A stretch of DNA of 64,000 nucleotides from Variovorax sp. J22G73. Lineage in GTDB: Bacteria > Pseudomonadota > Gammaproteobacteria > Burkholderiales > Burkholderiaceae_C. Of this stretch, positions 16,624-25,150 are shown piece by piece. The translations under genes were made by a program, and so were the position numbers. How positions within the stretch are numbered: the stretch's first letter is position 1; every line of letters starts with the position of its first letter. The stretch covers positions 62,001 through 126,000 of the forward strand of contig NZ_JASZYK010000008.1 of the NCBI RefSeq assembly GCF_030317035.1. Direction: 5' to 3'. The notes beneath the pieces are model-generated. The model was not told where the DNA came from. It saw only the letters and a list, made by a program, of their open reading frames with translations, and searched no databases.

Positions 16624-17082
16624 TCAGCGGGTGGCGAGCACGGGCGTGCGCGACGAGGCGGCCTGGCGCGCGGCCAGCTCGAAGGAACCGCTGTCTTCGC
16701 CGTACAGCGCGTCGAGCGTGCCGTTCTTCTCGGCGGTGGCGAGCTGCGCCTTCACCTCCGAGCGCGGCTCCGTCAGCTTGAGATGGCTCGACAGGTAGGC
16801 CGAGCCGCTGTCGGAGCCGTCGAGCGCGCCCAGGCTGCCGTCGGCGCGCGCGGCCTTCACTTCAGCCTTCACCTCGCTGCGCGGTTCGCTGGAGCGGAAC
16901 TGCGAAGACAGGTAGGCGGAGCCGCTGTCCTGGCCGTACAGGGCCGTCATCTGGCCGCTGGCTTCGGCCGCGGCGAGCTGCGCCTTCACCTGGGCCCGGG
17001 TCAGGCCCTGGGCCGAAGCCGCGGAAGCCAGCAGCGCCAGCACGGCGGAACCGAGGAACATCGTTGCATTGAGCTTTTTCAT
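16624..17082 (-). CDS. DUF4148 family exported repeat protein
   Basis: A 152-residue secreted protein of the DUF4148 family, found mainly in Burkholderiales; function unknown. A Sec signal peptide is clear (MKKLNATMFLGSAVLALLAS, then ASAQ). The mature part has three imperfect repeats of about 38 residues, each with a segment like LYGQDSGSAYLSS followed by SEPRSEVKAE. An AAGGAG site lies 7 bases before the ATG at 17082 and fixes the start. The repeats are also visible in the DNA, so slippage could change copy number. It probably has its own promoter in the 303-base gap upstream. Confidence 0.85.
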   Translation of the reverse strand: MKKLNATMFLGSAVLALLASAASAQGLTRAQVKAQLAAAEASGQMTALYGQDSGSAYLSSQFRSSEPRSEVKAEVKAARADGSLGALDGSDSGSAYLSSHLKLTEPRSEVKAQLATAEKNGTLDALYGEDSGSFELAARQAASSRTPVLATR

Positions 17083-17385
17083 GAGTAACTCCTTCGTGCA
17101 CCTGAAACAGTGAGGAGCTGGCACCGGCAGATGCATCCGGCGCTGTCCCGAGGTCATGGACCGTTTGGCAGCCCATGTCGCTACTGTCGGGTCGGCGCGT
17201 GCCGGCTGCATTGCGTGGGCGCGCGGCGCGGATGCGGTTGAAACAGGCCGGGTTACAGCTGAAACAACAGGAATGAAGGCCTCCACGCTCAGGCTGGTGA
17301 AAGAACGCAGGCATAGACTGCCGCCGATGCATTCGCGCCGCCGGCACCGAATGCGCTCGTGCACTCCTTTGCGGAAAAACAGCCC
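17083..17385. other. Divergent intergenic region with three TGAAACA copies
   Basis: This 303-base gap separates the DUF4148 gene (minus) from the lipoprotein methyltransferase gene (plus), so it must hold both promoters. TGAAACA occurs at 17103, 17239 and 17260, the last two 21 bases apart, which could be half-sites for a regulator. No coding potential or terminator is evident. Confidence 0.4.
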
Positions 17386-18270
17386 ATGCCCATTCGCCCA
17401 GCCTTCGCCCTCACCCGCACCCGCACCCGCACCCTCGCTCTCGCTCTCGCTCTCGCTCTCGCGTGCGTTGCCCTGGCGCTCGCCGCCTGCTCGACGCCGG
17501 GGCCTCAGGCGCCCGCGCTGTCGCAGGCCCGCATCGACGCGATCGTCGCCAGCCCCGACCGCAGCGAGGCCGACCGCCGCAACGACGCGCGGCGCAAGCC
17601 GCAAGCGATGCTGGCCTTCATCGGCGTGCGCCCCGGCATGGTCGCGTTGGACCTGAGCGCGGCCGGCGGCTACACCACCGAGCTGATCGCACGCGCCACC
17701 GGACCCACGGGCCGCGTCTACGGCCAGAGCCCGCCGCGCCCACCGGCCAGCCGGCCGGCGCAGCCGGAGGGCGCGGCCAGCCCGCTGCCGATGGGCGCTC
17801 CTGCCGCGGCCTCGCCTGCCCCGAGGCCTTCGCCCGTCGCGCTGGCCGAGCGCGCGAAGAACCCCAACGCAAGCAACATCGTCGCCGTGGTGCGCCCCTT
17901 CGAAGACCCGGTGCCGCCGGAGCTCGCATCGAACGGCCTCGACCTGGTCACGCTGATGTTCAACTACCACGACTTCGGCCACATGGGCGTGGACCGCGCC
18001 GCAGTCAACCGCGCGGTGTTCGCCGCGCTGAAGCCGGGCGGGCTCTACGTGATTGCCGACCATTCGGGGCGGCCGGGCACGGGCATTTCCGAATCAGGCA
18101 CGCTGCACCGCATCGAGCAGTCCTTCCTGCGCGCGGAGGTGGAACGCGCGGGCTTCAGGCTGGTGGACGAGGGCAACTTCCTGCGCAACCCCGCCGACCC
18201 ACGCGACCGCAACACGCCGGAGCCGCCGCAACCCAAGGACGAGTTCGTGCTGAAGTTCGTCAAGCCCTGA
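17386..18270 (+). CDS. Lipoprotein with class I SAM-methyltransferase fold
   Basis: A 294-residue methyltransferase-like protein with a lipoprotein signal peptide: a lipobox LAAC follows a hydrophobic run of five Leu-Ala pairs. The SAM-binding motif I reads VALDLSAAGGYTTELIA. Later motifs are LVTLMFNYHDF and LKPGGLYVIADH. A Pro/Ala-rich insert of about 45 residues (near 120-165) interrupts the domain. A SAM enzyme outside the cytoplasm is odd because SAM is not expected there, so it may bind another ligand or be inactive. The ATG at 17386 is preferred to one nine codons upstream. Hexanucleotide repeats encode the signal peptide. Confidence 0.75.
   Translation: MPIRPAFALTRTRTRTLALALALALACVALALAACSTPGPQAPALSQARIDAIVASPDRSEADRRNDARRKPQAMLAFIGVRPGMVALDLSAAGGYTTELIARATGPTGRVYGQSPPRPPASRPAQPEGAASPLPMGAPAAASPAPRPSPVALAERAKNPNASNIVAVVRPFEDPVPPELASNGLDLVTLMFNYHDFGHMGVDRAAVNRAVFAALKPGGLYVIADHSGRPGTGISESGTLHRIEQSFLRAEVERAGFRLVDEGNFLRNPADPRDRNTPEPPQPKDEFVLKFVKP
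17413..17462 (+). repeat. Two hexanucleotide microsatellites in a signal peptide
   Basis: Three copies of ACCCGC (17413-17430) are followed by four and a half copies of CTCGCT (17434-17462). They encode the Arg-Thr and Leu-Ala repeats of the lipoprotein signal peptide. Gain or loss of one unit adds or removes two residues without changing frame, so it would alter signal-peptide length rather than switch the gene off. Confidence 0.8.
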
Positions 18271-18289
18271 GCCGGCCGCCGCGGGCCTT

Positions 18290-19573
18290 TCAGAGCCGCG
18301 CGGCTTGCACTTTCGTCACCACATCGCGCACCGCCTCCATCAGCGCCGTGGCCGCCGGCGACGGCAGCGCGTTGGCCCGCTGCGTGAGGCCGATGCGCCG
18401 CCGCGTGCTCTCCAGCGGATACGGCAGCACCACCAGCGCACCGGTCTCTATCTCGTAGTGCAGCTGGTGCGCCGAAATGGCGGTGACCATGTCGCTGCGC
18501 AACAGCAGGCCGCGCAGCAGCGCCAAGTCGCCGGTTTCCACCGCCGGCACGGGCGCGGGCACGCCGGCCTCGCGAAACGCGCGCTCCAGCAGCTCGCGCG
18601 AGGGCGAGCCGGGGCGCGACAGCACCCACTGCGCGCTTTGCAAGGCCGCTCGCCCGACGCGCGAGCACTTCGCCAGCGGATGGCCCGCGCGCACGATGAG
18701 CGAGATGCGGTCTTCGAACAGCGCGGTCTGCACCAGGTCCCTGGCGTCTTCAGGCGGGCGCAGCGCGCCGATGATGAAGTCGATGTCGCCGCTGCGCAGC
18801 GCCGCGGCCAAGGCCTCGTACGGGCTCTCGACCGTGCTCACGCGCAGCCTGGGGTGCTGCGCCACCAGCGCCGCGATGGCCGAGGGCAGCACCAGCGTGC
18901 GCGACAGCGGCAAGGCGCCCACCGCCACGCGGCCTTCGACCGCGCCGCGCAGCGCGGCCAGGTCCGAGCCGATGCTGCGCAGCTCGGCCAGCGCGCGCTT
19001 GCACCGGAAGGCCAGCTGGCCGCCCGCGCGCGTGGGCGTGACGCCGCGCGCGGTGCGCGTGAACAGCACCCGGCCCGTGCGCGCCTCCAGCTCGCGCACC
19101 AGCGCGCTGAGCGCGGGCTGCGTCACGCCGAAGGCAGCCGCCACAGCGGGCATGTTGTGCAGTTCAGCAAGGCTGGCGAACAGCGCGAGCCGCCGTCCGC
19201 TGAACATCGAGGCGAGCAGGCCGCGCGCATCGATGGGCGGGTGCGACGCCGCGTTGTCGCCGCTGGCCAGCTCCTGGCACGCGGCGGCAAACTCCTGCTC
19301 CACGCGCAGCGCACGCACGCGCACGGCCTCGCCATAGGCGTTCACCAGCATGCCGCGCGCCTTGCGCTCGAACAGCGACACGCCCAGGCCGGCCTCCAGC
19401 TCGGCCACGGCCCGCGTCACCGCCGAGGCCACGCGAAACAGCGTGTCGGCCGCCCGCGTGACGCTGCCCGTGGCCGCCACGGCGGAAAAGGCCTGCAGAT
19501 GCCGCAGGTTGATCTGCAACGCGCCGCCGTCACCTTGGTTCGCATCAAGTTCGATAAGTTTCTTGGGCGCCAT
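18290..19573 (-). CDS. LysR family regulator with two N-terminal HTH domains, probable gallate-operon regulator
   Basis: A 427-residue LysR protein, about 120 residues longer than usual. The first HTH (about 21-82) reads LRHLQAFSAVAATGSVTRAA and ends LFERKARGML. A second LysR-like HTH (about 122-184) reads VAAAFGVTQPALSALVRELE and ends LFTRTARGVTPT. The effector-binding domain follows from about 215. The gene is divergent from the gallate operon and 150 bases from it, so it is its likely regulator. The ATG at 19573 is chosen; an in-frame extension of 21 codons has no better signal. The tandem HTH could bind a longer operator. Confidence 0.85.
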   Translation of the reverse strand: MAPKKLIELDANQGDGGALQINLRHLQAFSAVAATGSVTRAADTLFRVASAVTRAVAELEAGLGVSLFERKARGMLVNAYGEAVRVRALRVEQEFAAACQELASGDNAASHPPIDARGLLASMFSGRRLALFASLAELHNMPAVAAAFGVTQPALSALVRELEARTGRVLFTRTARGVTPTRAGGQLAFRCKRALAELRSIGSDLAALRGAVEGRVAVGALPLSRTLVLPSAIAALVAQHPRLRVSTVESPYEALAAALRSGDIDFIIGALRPPEDARDLVQTALFEDRISLIVRAGHPLAKCSRVGRAALQSAQWVLSRPGSPSRELLERAFREAGVPAPVPAVETGDLALLRGLLLRSDMVTAISAHQLHYEIETGALVVLPYPLESTRRRIGLTQRANALPSPAATALMEAVRDVVTKVQAARL

Positions 19574-19633
19574 GCGCGCATTCTGCCAAGCGCCGTGTGC
19601 TGCGGCATCGGGTGCCATGGCGCGTTCCACGCC

Positions 19634-19650
19634 CAAGGGTTAACCCCTTG
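19634..19650. promoter_or_regulatory. Candidate operator in the LysR/gallate divergent promoter
   Basis: GGGTTAACCC is a perfect 10-base palindrome, extended with a one-base offset to CAAGGGTTAACCCCTTG. It lies between the LysR gene and galD. LysR proteins bind partly symmetric sites of this kind near the divergent promoter. The assignment to this regulator is inference. Confidence 0.5.
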
Positions 19651-19723
19651 TCGATAAACAGATGAGAACGCAGCGCTGGCCGAACTCAACCCGCTCCCCG
19701 CACCCCGCGGCCACACTGGCCGC

Positions 19724-20857
19724 ATGCCTGCCGAAGCCCTCGAACCCAATTCTGATCTGCTGTCGCTGCCCTGCACGTGGATGCGCGGGGGCACCTCCAA
19801 GGCCGCGTTCTTCCACGCCAAAGACCTGCCCGCCGATCCCGCCGCGAGGGACGCGCTGGTCCTCGCGGTCATGGGCCATGCCGAGCCCCGGCAGATCGAC
19901 GGCATCGGCGGCGGCCATCCGCTGACCACCAAGGTCGCGATCGTCTCGCCCAGCGCCGATCCGCGCGCGGACGTCGACTACCTCTTCGGCCAGGTGGTGG
20001 CCACCGAGTCGCGCATCGACTACGCGCCGACCTGCGGCAACATCCTCTCGGCCGTGGGCCCCTTCGCGCTCGACGAAGGGCTGGTGCAGGTGCAGCAGGG
20101 CCAGTCGGTGGTGCGCATCCGCATGGTCAACACCGACTCGCACTGCGACGCGGTGGTGCAGACGCCTGGCGCGCGCGTGCGCTACGGCGGCGACACCGCC
20201 ATCAGCGGCGTGCCCGGCCGCGCCGCGCCGGTCGAGCTGCGCTTCTCCGGCATCCTGGGGTCCAGCTGCGGCGCGCTGCTGCCCACGGGCGAGGCGCGCG
20301 AACGCATCGACGGCATCGAGGTGACCTGCATCGACAACGGCATGCCCGTGGTGCTGATGCGCGCGGCCGACCTGGGCGTCTCGGGCGACGAGACGCCCGC
20401 AGCGCTCGATGCCGACGCAGCGCTGAAGGCGCGCATCGAATCGGTCCGCCTGCAGGCCGGCCCGCGCATGGGCCTGGGCGACGTGAGCGCCAAGGTCGTG
20501 CCCAAGATGACGCTGGTGTCCGCCCCGCGGCAGGGCGGCACCTTCAACACGCGCACCTTCATTCCGCGCAAGTGCCACGACGCCATCGGCGTGCTGGGCG
20601 CGGTGTCGGCGGCTTCCGCGTGCGTGGTGCCGGGCACGGTGATGCAGGGGCTGTGCGACATCGCGACCGGCCCGGCCGAACCACTGCACGACCTGTCGGT
20701 GGAGCACCCCACCGGCGAATTCACCGTGCGCCTGCTGATGGACGCGACCGGCCACGCCATCGCCGGCGCCGGCGCCGCGCTGCTGCGCACAGCGCGGCCG
20801 CTTTTTCGCGGGCACGTGCTCGTGCCCCAGTTTCAGAACCGACAGGAGACCCCGTGA
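19724..20857 (+). CDS. galD: 4-oxalomesaconate tautomerase, PrpF/GalD family
   Basis: A 377-residue PrpF-family isomerase. GalD converts the keto form of 4-oxalomesaconate, made by gallate dioxygenase, to the enol form used by the hydratase. Family landmarks include MRGGTSKAAFF near the N-terminus, GIGGGHPLTTKVAI and the catalytic-Cys region APTCGN. A second Cys region, GILGSSCGALLPTG, follows. Its place before LigJ-, LigK- and gallate-dioxygenase-like genes makes the tautomerase role much more likely than aconitate isomerase. Its TGA stop overlaps the GTG start of the hydratase gene. Confidence 0.9.
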   Translation: MPAEALEPNSDLLSLPCTWMRGGTSKAAFFHAKDLPADPAARDALVLAVMGHAEPRQIDGIGGGHPLTTKVAIVSPSADPRADVDYLFGQVVATESRIDYAPTCGNILSAVGPFALDEGLVQVQQGQSVVRIRMVNTDSHCDAVVQTPGARVRYGGDTAISGVPGRAAPVELRFSGILGSSCGALLPTGEARERIDGIEVTCIDNGMPVVLMRAADLGVSGDETPAALDADAALKARIESVRLQAGPRMGLGDVSAKVVPKMTLVSAPRQGGTFNTRTFIPRKCHDAIGVLGAVSAASACVVPGTVMQGLCDIATGPAEPLHDLSVEHPTGEFTVRLLMDATGHAIAGAGAALLRTARPLFRGHVLVPQFQNRQETP

Positions 20858-21882
20858 TCATCGATTGCCACGGCCACTACACGACCGCGCCCGCCGCGCT
20901 GGAAACCTGGCGCAAGCGCCAGGTCGCCAGCCTGGGCAACCCGGCGGAAACACCCTCCGCCGCCTCGTTGCGCATCAGCGACGACGATCTGCGCGAATCC
21001 ATCGAGCAGAACCAGCTGCGCAAGATGCGCGAGCGCGGCAGCGACCTGACCATCTTCTCGCCGCGCGCCAGCTTCATGGCGCACCACATCGGCGACTTCG
21101 AGACCAGCGCCACCTGGGCCGGCATCTGCAACGAGCTGTGCCACCGCGTGGCACAGCTGTTTCCCGCGCACTTCGTGGGCGCGGCCATGCTGCCGCAGTC
21201 GCCGGGCGTGGACCCGCGCAGCTGCATTCCCGAGCTGGAGCGTTGCGTGAAGGACTACGGCTTCGTCGGCATCAACCTGAACCCCGACCCCTCGGGCGGC
21301 CACTGGACCTCGCCGCCGCTGTCGGACCGCCACTGGTATCCGCTGTACGAAAAGATGGTCGAGCACGACATTCCGGCCATGGTGCACGTGAGTACCAGCT
21401 GCAACGACTGCTTCCACACCACCGGCGCGCACTACCTGAACGCCGACACCACCGCCTTCATGCAATGCCTCGCGTCGGACCTGTTCAGCGACTTTCCCAC
21501 GCTACGCTTCGTCATTCCGCACGGCGGCGGCGCGGTGCCCTACCACTGGGGGCGCTTTCGCGGGCTGGCGCAGGAGATGAAGAAGCCGCTGCTGAAGGAC
21601 CACCTGCTGAACAACATCTTCTTCGACACCTGCGTGTACCACCAGCCGGGCATCGACCTGCTCACGCGCGTGATTCCGGTGGACAACATTTTGTTCGCCA
21701 GCGAAATGATCGGCGCGGTGCGCGGCATCGACCCCGAGACCGGCTTTCCCTACGACGACACGCGCCGCTACATCGACGCGGCCACCACGCTGGACGCCAG
21801 GGCGCGCCACCAGATCTACGAAGGCAACGCGCGCCGCGTGTACCCGCGGCTGGACCGCGCACTGAAAGCCAAGGGGCTCTGA
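20854..21882 (+). CDS. ligJ: 4-oxalomesaconate hydratase, amidohydrolase family (LigJ/GalB role)
   Basis: A 342-residue amidohydrolase-superfamily protein, the same length as LigJ. It should hydrate 4-oxalomesaconate to 4-carboxy-4-hydroxy-2-oxoadipate. The metal-binding DCHGHY is at the N-terminus, MVHVS, VIPHGGGAVPYHWGR and LFASEMIGAV follow. The GTG start at 20854 overlaps the galD stop and has an AGGAG site (20844-20848) 5 bases upstream, which fixes it. This is the LigJ-type hydratase, unrelated in fold to the PIG-L-type GalB of Pseudomonas putida. Confidence 0.92.
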   Translation: MIIDCHGHYTTAPAALETWRKRQVASLGNPAETPSAASLRISDDDLRESIEQNQLRKMRERGSDLTIFSPRASFMAHHIGDFETSATWAGICNELCHRVAQLFPAHFVGAAMLPQSPGVDPRSCIPELERCVKDYGFVGINLNPDPSGGHWTSPPLSDRHWYPLYEKMVEHDIPAMVHVSTSCNDCFHTTGAHYLNADTTAFMQCLASDLFSDFPTLRFVIPHGGGAVPYHWGRFRGLAQEMKKPLLKDHLLNNIFFDTCVYHQPGIDLLTRVIPVDNILFASEMIGAVRGIDPETGFPYDDTRRYIDAATTLDARARHQIYEGNARRVYPRLDRALKAKGL

Positions 21883-21884
21883 CC

Positions 21885-22586
21885 ATGACCATGATTTCCA
21901 ACTTCCAGCAGCTCGGCGTCGTGCACCGCACCATCGAGCGCGCCGACCCCGCCGCCGTCGACAAGCTCTCCCGCTTCGGCGTGTCCACCGTGCACGAGGC
22001 GCTGGGCCGGCTCGGCCTGATGCAGCCGCGCATTCGCCCCATTCACCCCGACGCACGCTTCTGCGGCCCGGCCGTCACCGTGCTGCTGCAGCCCGGCGAC
22101 AACTGGATGCTGCACGTGGCGGCCGAGCAGATTCGCCCCGGCGACGTGGTGGTGGCCGCCTGCACCAGCGACAGCACCGACGGCTTCTTCGGCGACCTGC
22201 TGGCCACCTCCTTCAAGGCGCGCGGCTGCAAGGGCCTGGTGATCGACGGCGGGGTGCGCGACGTGCGCGACCTGAACGCGATGGGCTTCCCCGTGTTCAG
22301 CCGCGCCGTGCATGCCAAGGGCACCATCAAGGCCACGCTCGGCTCGGTGAACGTGCCGGTGGTGTGCGCCGGCGCGCTGGTGCACCCGGGCGACGTGGTC
22401 GTGGCCGACATCGACGGCGTGGTGGTGGTGCCCGCCGCGCGCGCGCGGCAGGTGGCCGACGCGGCCGAGGCGCGCGAGTCGAACGAAGTCGCCAAGCGCG
22501 CGCGCTTTGCCGCGGGCGAGCTGGGGCTGGACATGTACGGCATGCGCGAGCCGCTGGCCACCGCCGGCCTGCGCTACATCGACTGA
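21885..22586 (+). CDS. galC: 4-carboxy-4-hydroxy-2-oxoadipate aldolase (LigK/GalC)
   Basis: A 233-residue RraA-fold class II aldolase. It splits 4-carboxy-4-hydroxy-2-oxoadipate into pyruvate and oxaloacetate, the last step of gallate and protocatechuate 4,5-cleavage. The active-site segment GFFGDLLATS and the metal/substrate motif VIDGGVRDVRDL are present. The C-terminus ends MYGMREPLATAGLRYID, typical of the enzyme. It starts 2 bases after the hydratase stop; a second ATG two codons later is an alternative start. Confidence 0.92.
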   Translation: MTMISNFQQLGVVHRTIERADPAAVDKLSRFGVSTVHEALGRLGLMQPRIRPIHPDARFCGPAVTVLLQPGDNWMLHVAAEQIRPGDVVVAACTSDSTDGFFGDLLATSFKARGCKGLVIDGGVRDVRDLNAMGFPVFSRAVHAKGTIKATLGSVNVPVVCAGALVHPGDVVVADIDGVVVVPAARARQVADAAEARESNEVAKRARFAAGELGLDMYGMREPLATAGLRYID

Positions 22587-22602
22587 AGCGGGAGCACACA
22601 CC

Positions 22603-23916
22603 ATGGCTCGCATCATCGGCGCCGTCGCGTGCTCGCACACGCCCACCATCGGCTTCGCGTACGACAGGAACAAGCAGCAGGACCCGGTGTGGGCGCCCAT
22701 CTTCGAGGCCTTCGCGCCCGCGCGCCGCTGGCTGGAAGACAACAGGCCCGACGCGCTGTTCTTCATCTACAACGACCACGTCAGCTCCTTCTTCTTCGAC
22801 CACTACGCGGCCTTTTCGCTGGGCGTGGGCGGGGAGCATGCGGTGGCCGACGAAGGCGGCGGCGCGCGCGACCTGCCCGCGCTGGCCGGCCACCCGGCGC
22901 TGGCGCAGCACATCGGGCGCTCGCTGGTGGCGGACGAGTTCGACATGTCGTTCTTCCAGGACCGCGCGCTGGACCACGGCGTGTTCTCGCCGCTGTCGCT
23001 GCTGTGCGCGCACGAGCCGGCGTGGCCGGTGCCGGTGATTCCGCTGCAGGTGGGCGTGCTGCAGTCGCCGGTGCCGTCGGCGCGGCGCTGCTGGCGGCTA
23101 GGGCAGGCGCTGCGCCGCGCGATCGAGAGCTACCCCGAAGACCTGAAGGTGGCCATCGTCGCCACCGGCGGGCTGTCGCACCAGGTGCATGGCGAGCGCG
23201 CGGGCTTCAACAACACCGCATGGGACGCGCAGTTTCTGGAGCTGATCGAGAACGACCCGGTGCGCCTCACCGAGATGACGCAGGCCGAGCTCGCCACGCT
23301 GGGCGGCATGGAAGGCGCGGAAGTGATCATGTGGCTGGTGATGCGCGGCGCGCTGTCGTCGAACGTGCGCAAGACGCACCAGAGCTACTACCTGCCGTCG
23401 ATGACCGGCATTGCCACGGCCATCTACGAGAACCTGGCGAGCCCGCCCGTTGCGGGCGAGGTGCAGCGGCACCGCCGCCAAATGGACACGCAGCTCGCGG
23501 GCGTCGAGGCGCTGCAGGGCAGCTACCCCTTCACGCTGGAGACCAGCGTGCGCGCCTACCGGCTGAACAAGTTCCTGCACGGCATGACCCGGCCCGCGCA
23601 CCGCGCGGCTTTTCTCGCGGACGAGGAAGCGGCCTTCGAGGCCGCCGCGCTCACGCAGCAGGAGCGCGCGCTGGTGCGCGGGCGCGACTGGCGCGGGCTG
23701 ATTCACTACGGCGTGATCTTCTTCATGCTGGAGAAGCTGGGCGCGGTGGTCGGCGTGTCGAACCTGCACATCTACGCCGCCATGCGCGGCCAGTCGCTCG
23801 AAGACTTCCAGCAGACGCGCAACGCGCCCGGCGCGCTGTATTCGGTGGCCGGCAAGAACGCCGCGCCACAGGCCTGGGATACCACCGGCGCGGCGGGCGA
23901 ACCGCCCGCCCGCTGA
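22603..23916 (+). CDS. galA: Gallate dioxygenase (fused LigB and LigA domains)
   Basis: A 437-residue class III extradiol dioxygenase. Residues about 1-280 are LigB-like with iron ligands in ACSHTPT and IYNDHVSSFF and the catalytic His region GGLSHQVHGERAG. Residues about 310-420 are LigA-like (RLNKFLHGM, IHYGVIFFMLEKLG, NLHIYAAMRG). In protocatechuate 4,5-dioxygenase these are separate subunits; the fused form near 420 residues is typical of gallate dioxygenases GalA and DesB. A GGAG site lies 8 bases before the ATG. With galD, ligJ and galC upstream the full route to pyruvate and oxaloacetate is present. Confidence 0.92.
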   Translation: MARIIGAVACSHTPTIGFAYDRNKQQDPVWAPIFEAFAPARRWLEDNRPDALFFIYNDHVSSFFFDHYAAFSLGVGGEHAVADEGGGARDLPALAGHPALAQHIGRSLVADEFDMSFFQDRALDHGVFSPLSLLCAHEPAWPVPVIPLQVGVLQSPVPSARRCWRLGQALRRAIESYPEDLKVAIVATGGLSHQVHGERAGFNNTAWDAQFLELIENDPVRLTEMTQAELATLGGMEGAEVIMWLVMRGALSSNVRKTHQSYYLPSMTGIATAIYENLASPPVAGEVQRHRRQMDTQLAGVEALQGSYPFTLETSVRAYRLNKFLHGMTRPAHRAAFLADEEAAFEAAALTQQERALVRGRDWRGLIHYGVIFFMLEKLGAVVGVSNLHIYAAMRGQSLEDFQQTRNAPGALYSVAGKNAAPQAWDTTGAAGEPPAR

Positions 23917-23922
23917 ACTGAA

Positions 23923-23949
23923 GACACACAAGACCCACAAGACACACAA
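23923..23949 (+). repeat. Three 9-bp direct repeats before a binding-protein gene
   Basis: GACACACAA, GACCCACAA and GACACACAA follow each other directly, between galA and the Bug receptor gene. The last copy runs into the ribosome-binding site AAGGA (23948-23952). Copy-number change would alter spacing between the two genes. Confidence 0.7.
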
Positions 23950-23959
23950 GGACAAGACC

Positions 23960-24940
23960 ATGAGACAACTCGCTCGCACCCTCGCGTGCACGCTCGCCGG
24001 CCTGCTGGCGCTGTGCAGCTTCAACACCGCAAGCGCGGCGGACGCGTACCCGTCGAAGCCGGTGAAGATCCTCGTCGGCTACAGCGCGGGCGGTGCAGTC
24101 GACGCCATCGCGCGCTCGGTCGGCCAGCGCATGGCGGTCACGCTGGGCCAGCCGGTGGTGGTGGAGAACAAGCCTGGCGCGGGCACCAACATCGCGGTGA
24201 AGGCGCTGACCGCCGCCGCGCCCGACGGCTACACGCTGCTGCTGGCGGCCAACGCGCTGGCAGTGAACCCATCGCTGTTCGAGCCCGCGCCCTACGACCT
24301 CGCGCGCGAGGTGGCGCCCGTGGCGCTGGTCGGCCGCGTGCCGGTGGTGTTCACGGTGCGCGAGGACTCGGCCCTCAAAACGCTGCCCGCGCTGGTGGCC
24401 GCCGCGAAGGCCAGGCCCGGCGGCCTGACCATTGCCACGCCGGGCAACGGCTCCACGCCGCACCTGGCGATGGAGCTGTTCCAGCACACCGCCGGCCTGC
24501 AGCTGCGCCACGTGCCCTACAAGGGCGGCGCGCAGGCCATCACCGACGTGCTCGGCGGGCATGTGGACGTGGTGGCGATGAACGCGCTGGAGGTGCTGCC
24601 GCTGGTCAAGGCCGGCAAGCTGCGCGTGCTGGCGGTGATGAGCGCCGAGCGCTCGGCCGTGCTGCCGGGCGTGCCGACGGTGGCCGAGTCGGGCTACCCG
24701 GGTTTCGAGGCCAGCGTGTGGTACGGCTTCGTGGCGCCGGCCGGCACGCCTGCGCCTGTGATGGCGGCGGTGCATGCGGCCGTGCAGAAGGCGCTCGCGT
24801 CGAGCGAAGTGCGCCAGCAACTCGCGGCGGCGGGCGGCATCGCCTTGCCGGGGCCGACGGCGCAGTTCGCGACGCTGTTGAAGGGCGATGCCGAGCGCTA
24901 TGGGAAGCTGATTCGCGAGGCGGGGATCAAGCCGGATTGA
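23960..24940 (+). CDS. Tripartite tricarboxylate transporter receptor (Bug family)
   Basis: A 326-residue periplasmic binding protein of the Bug/TctC family, which captures small carboxylates. A Sec signal peptide spans about 1-27 (ending ASAAD). Mature landmarks are YPSKPVKILVGYSAGG, VVVENKPGAG and HVPYKGGAQA. AAGGA lies 7 bases before the ATG. It follows galA by 43 bases on the same strand, so it is probably co-transcribed and may bind gallate or a related acid (inference). No TctA or TctB membrane genes are in the window; Bug receptors are often orphans in Burkholderiales. Confidence 0.92.
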   Translation: MRQLARTLACTLAGLLALCSFNTASAADAYPSKPVKILVGYSAGGAVDAIARSVGQRMAVTLGQPVVVENKPGAGTNIAVKALTAAAPDGYTLLLAANALAVNPSLFEPAPYDLAREVAPVALVGRVPVVFTVREDSALKTLPALVAAAKARPGGLTIATPGNGSTPHLAMELFQHTAGLQLRHVPYKGGAQAITDVLGGHVDVVAMNALEVLPLVKAGKLRVLAVMSAERSAVLPGVPTVAESGYPGFEASVWYGFVAPAGTPAPVMAAVHAAVQKALASSEVRQQLAAAGGIALPGPTAQFATLLKGDAERYGKLIREAGIKPD

Positions 24941-25150
24941 CGGCCCGGCTGACCAGGGGCACACGCATATCAGGAAAGAGAAGCAGGACTGCAGGACTGC
25001 GTGGTGCAGCAGGGCGCGCCGGGGAGTTTTCGAAAGACTGGACGGGGGAGCATGTGGAAACACCATGCGGATCGGTCGATCGAGCGGTTCCGCGACGGTT
25101 GAATTCCGGGAGAGGTCAGCAGCTCCTGGGCGCGCTCGACCGACAGATTG

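Noticed and set aside
17413..17462. Hexanucleotide repeats as an on/off phase-variation switch
   Set aside because: The unit is six bases, so length changes keep the reading frame. Only signal-peptide length would vary.
23923..23949. Three 9-base repeats as a CRISPR-like array
   Set aside because: The units are adjacent with no spacers and too short; no cas genes are present.
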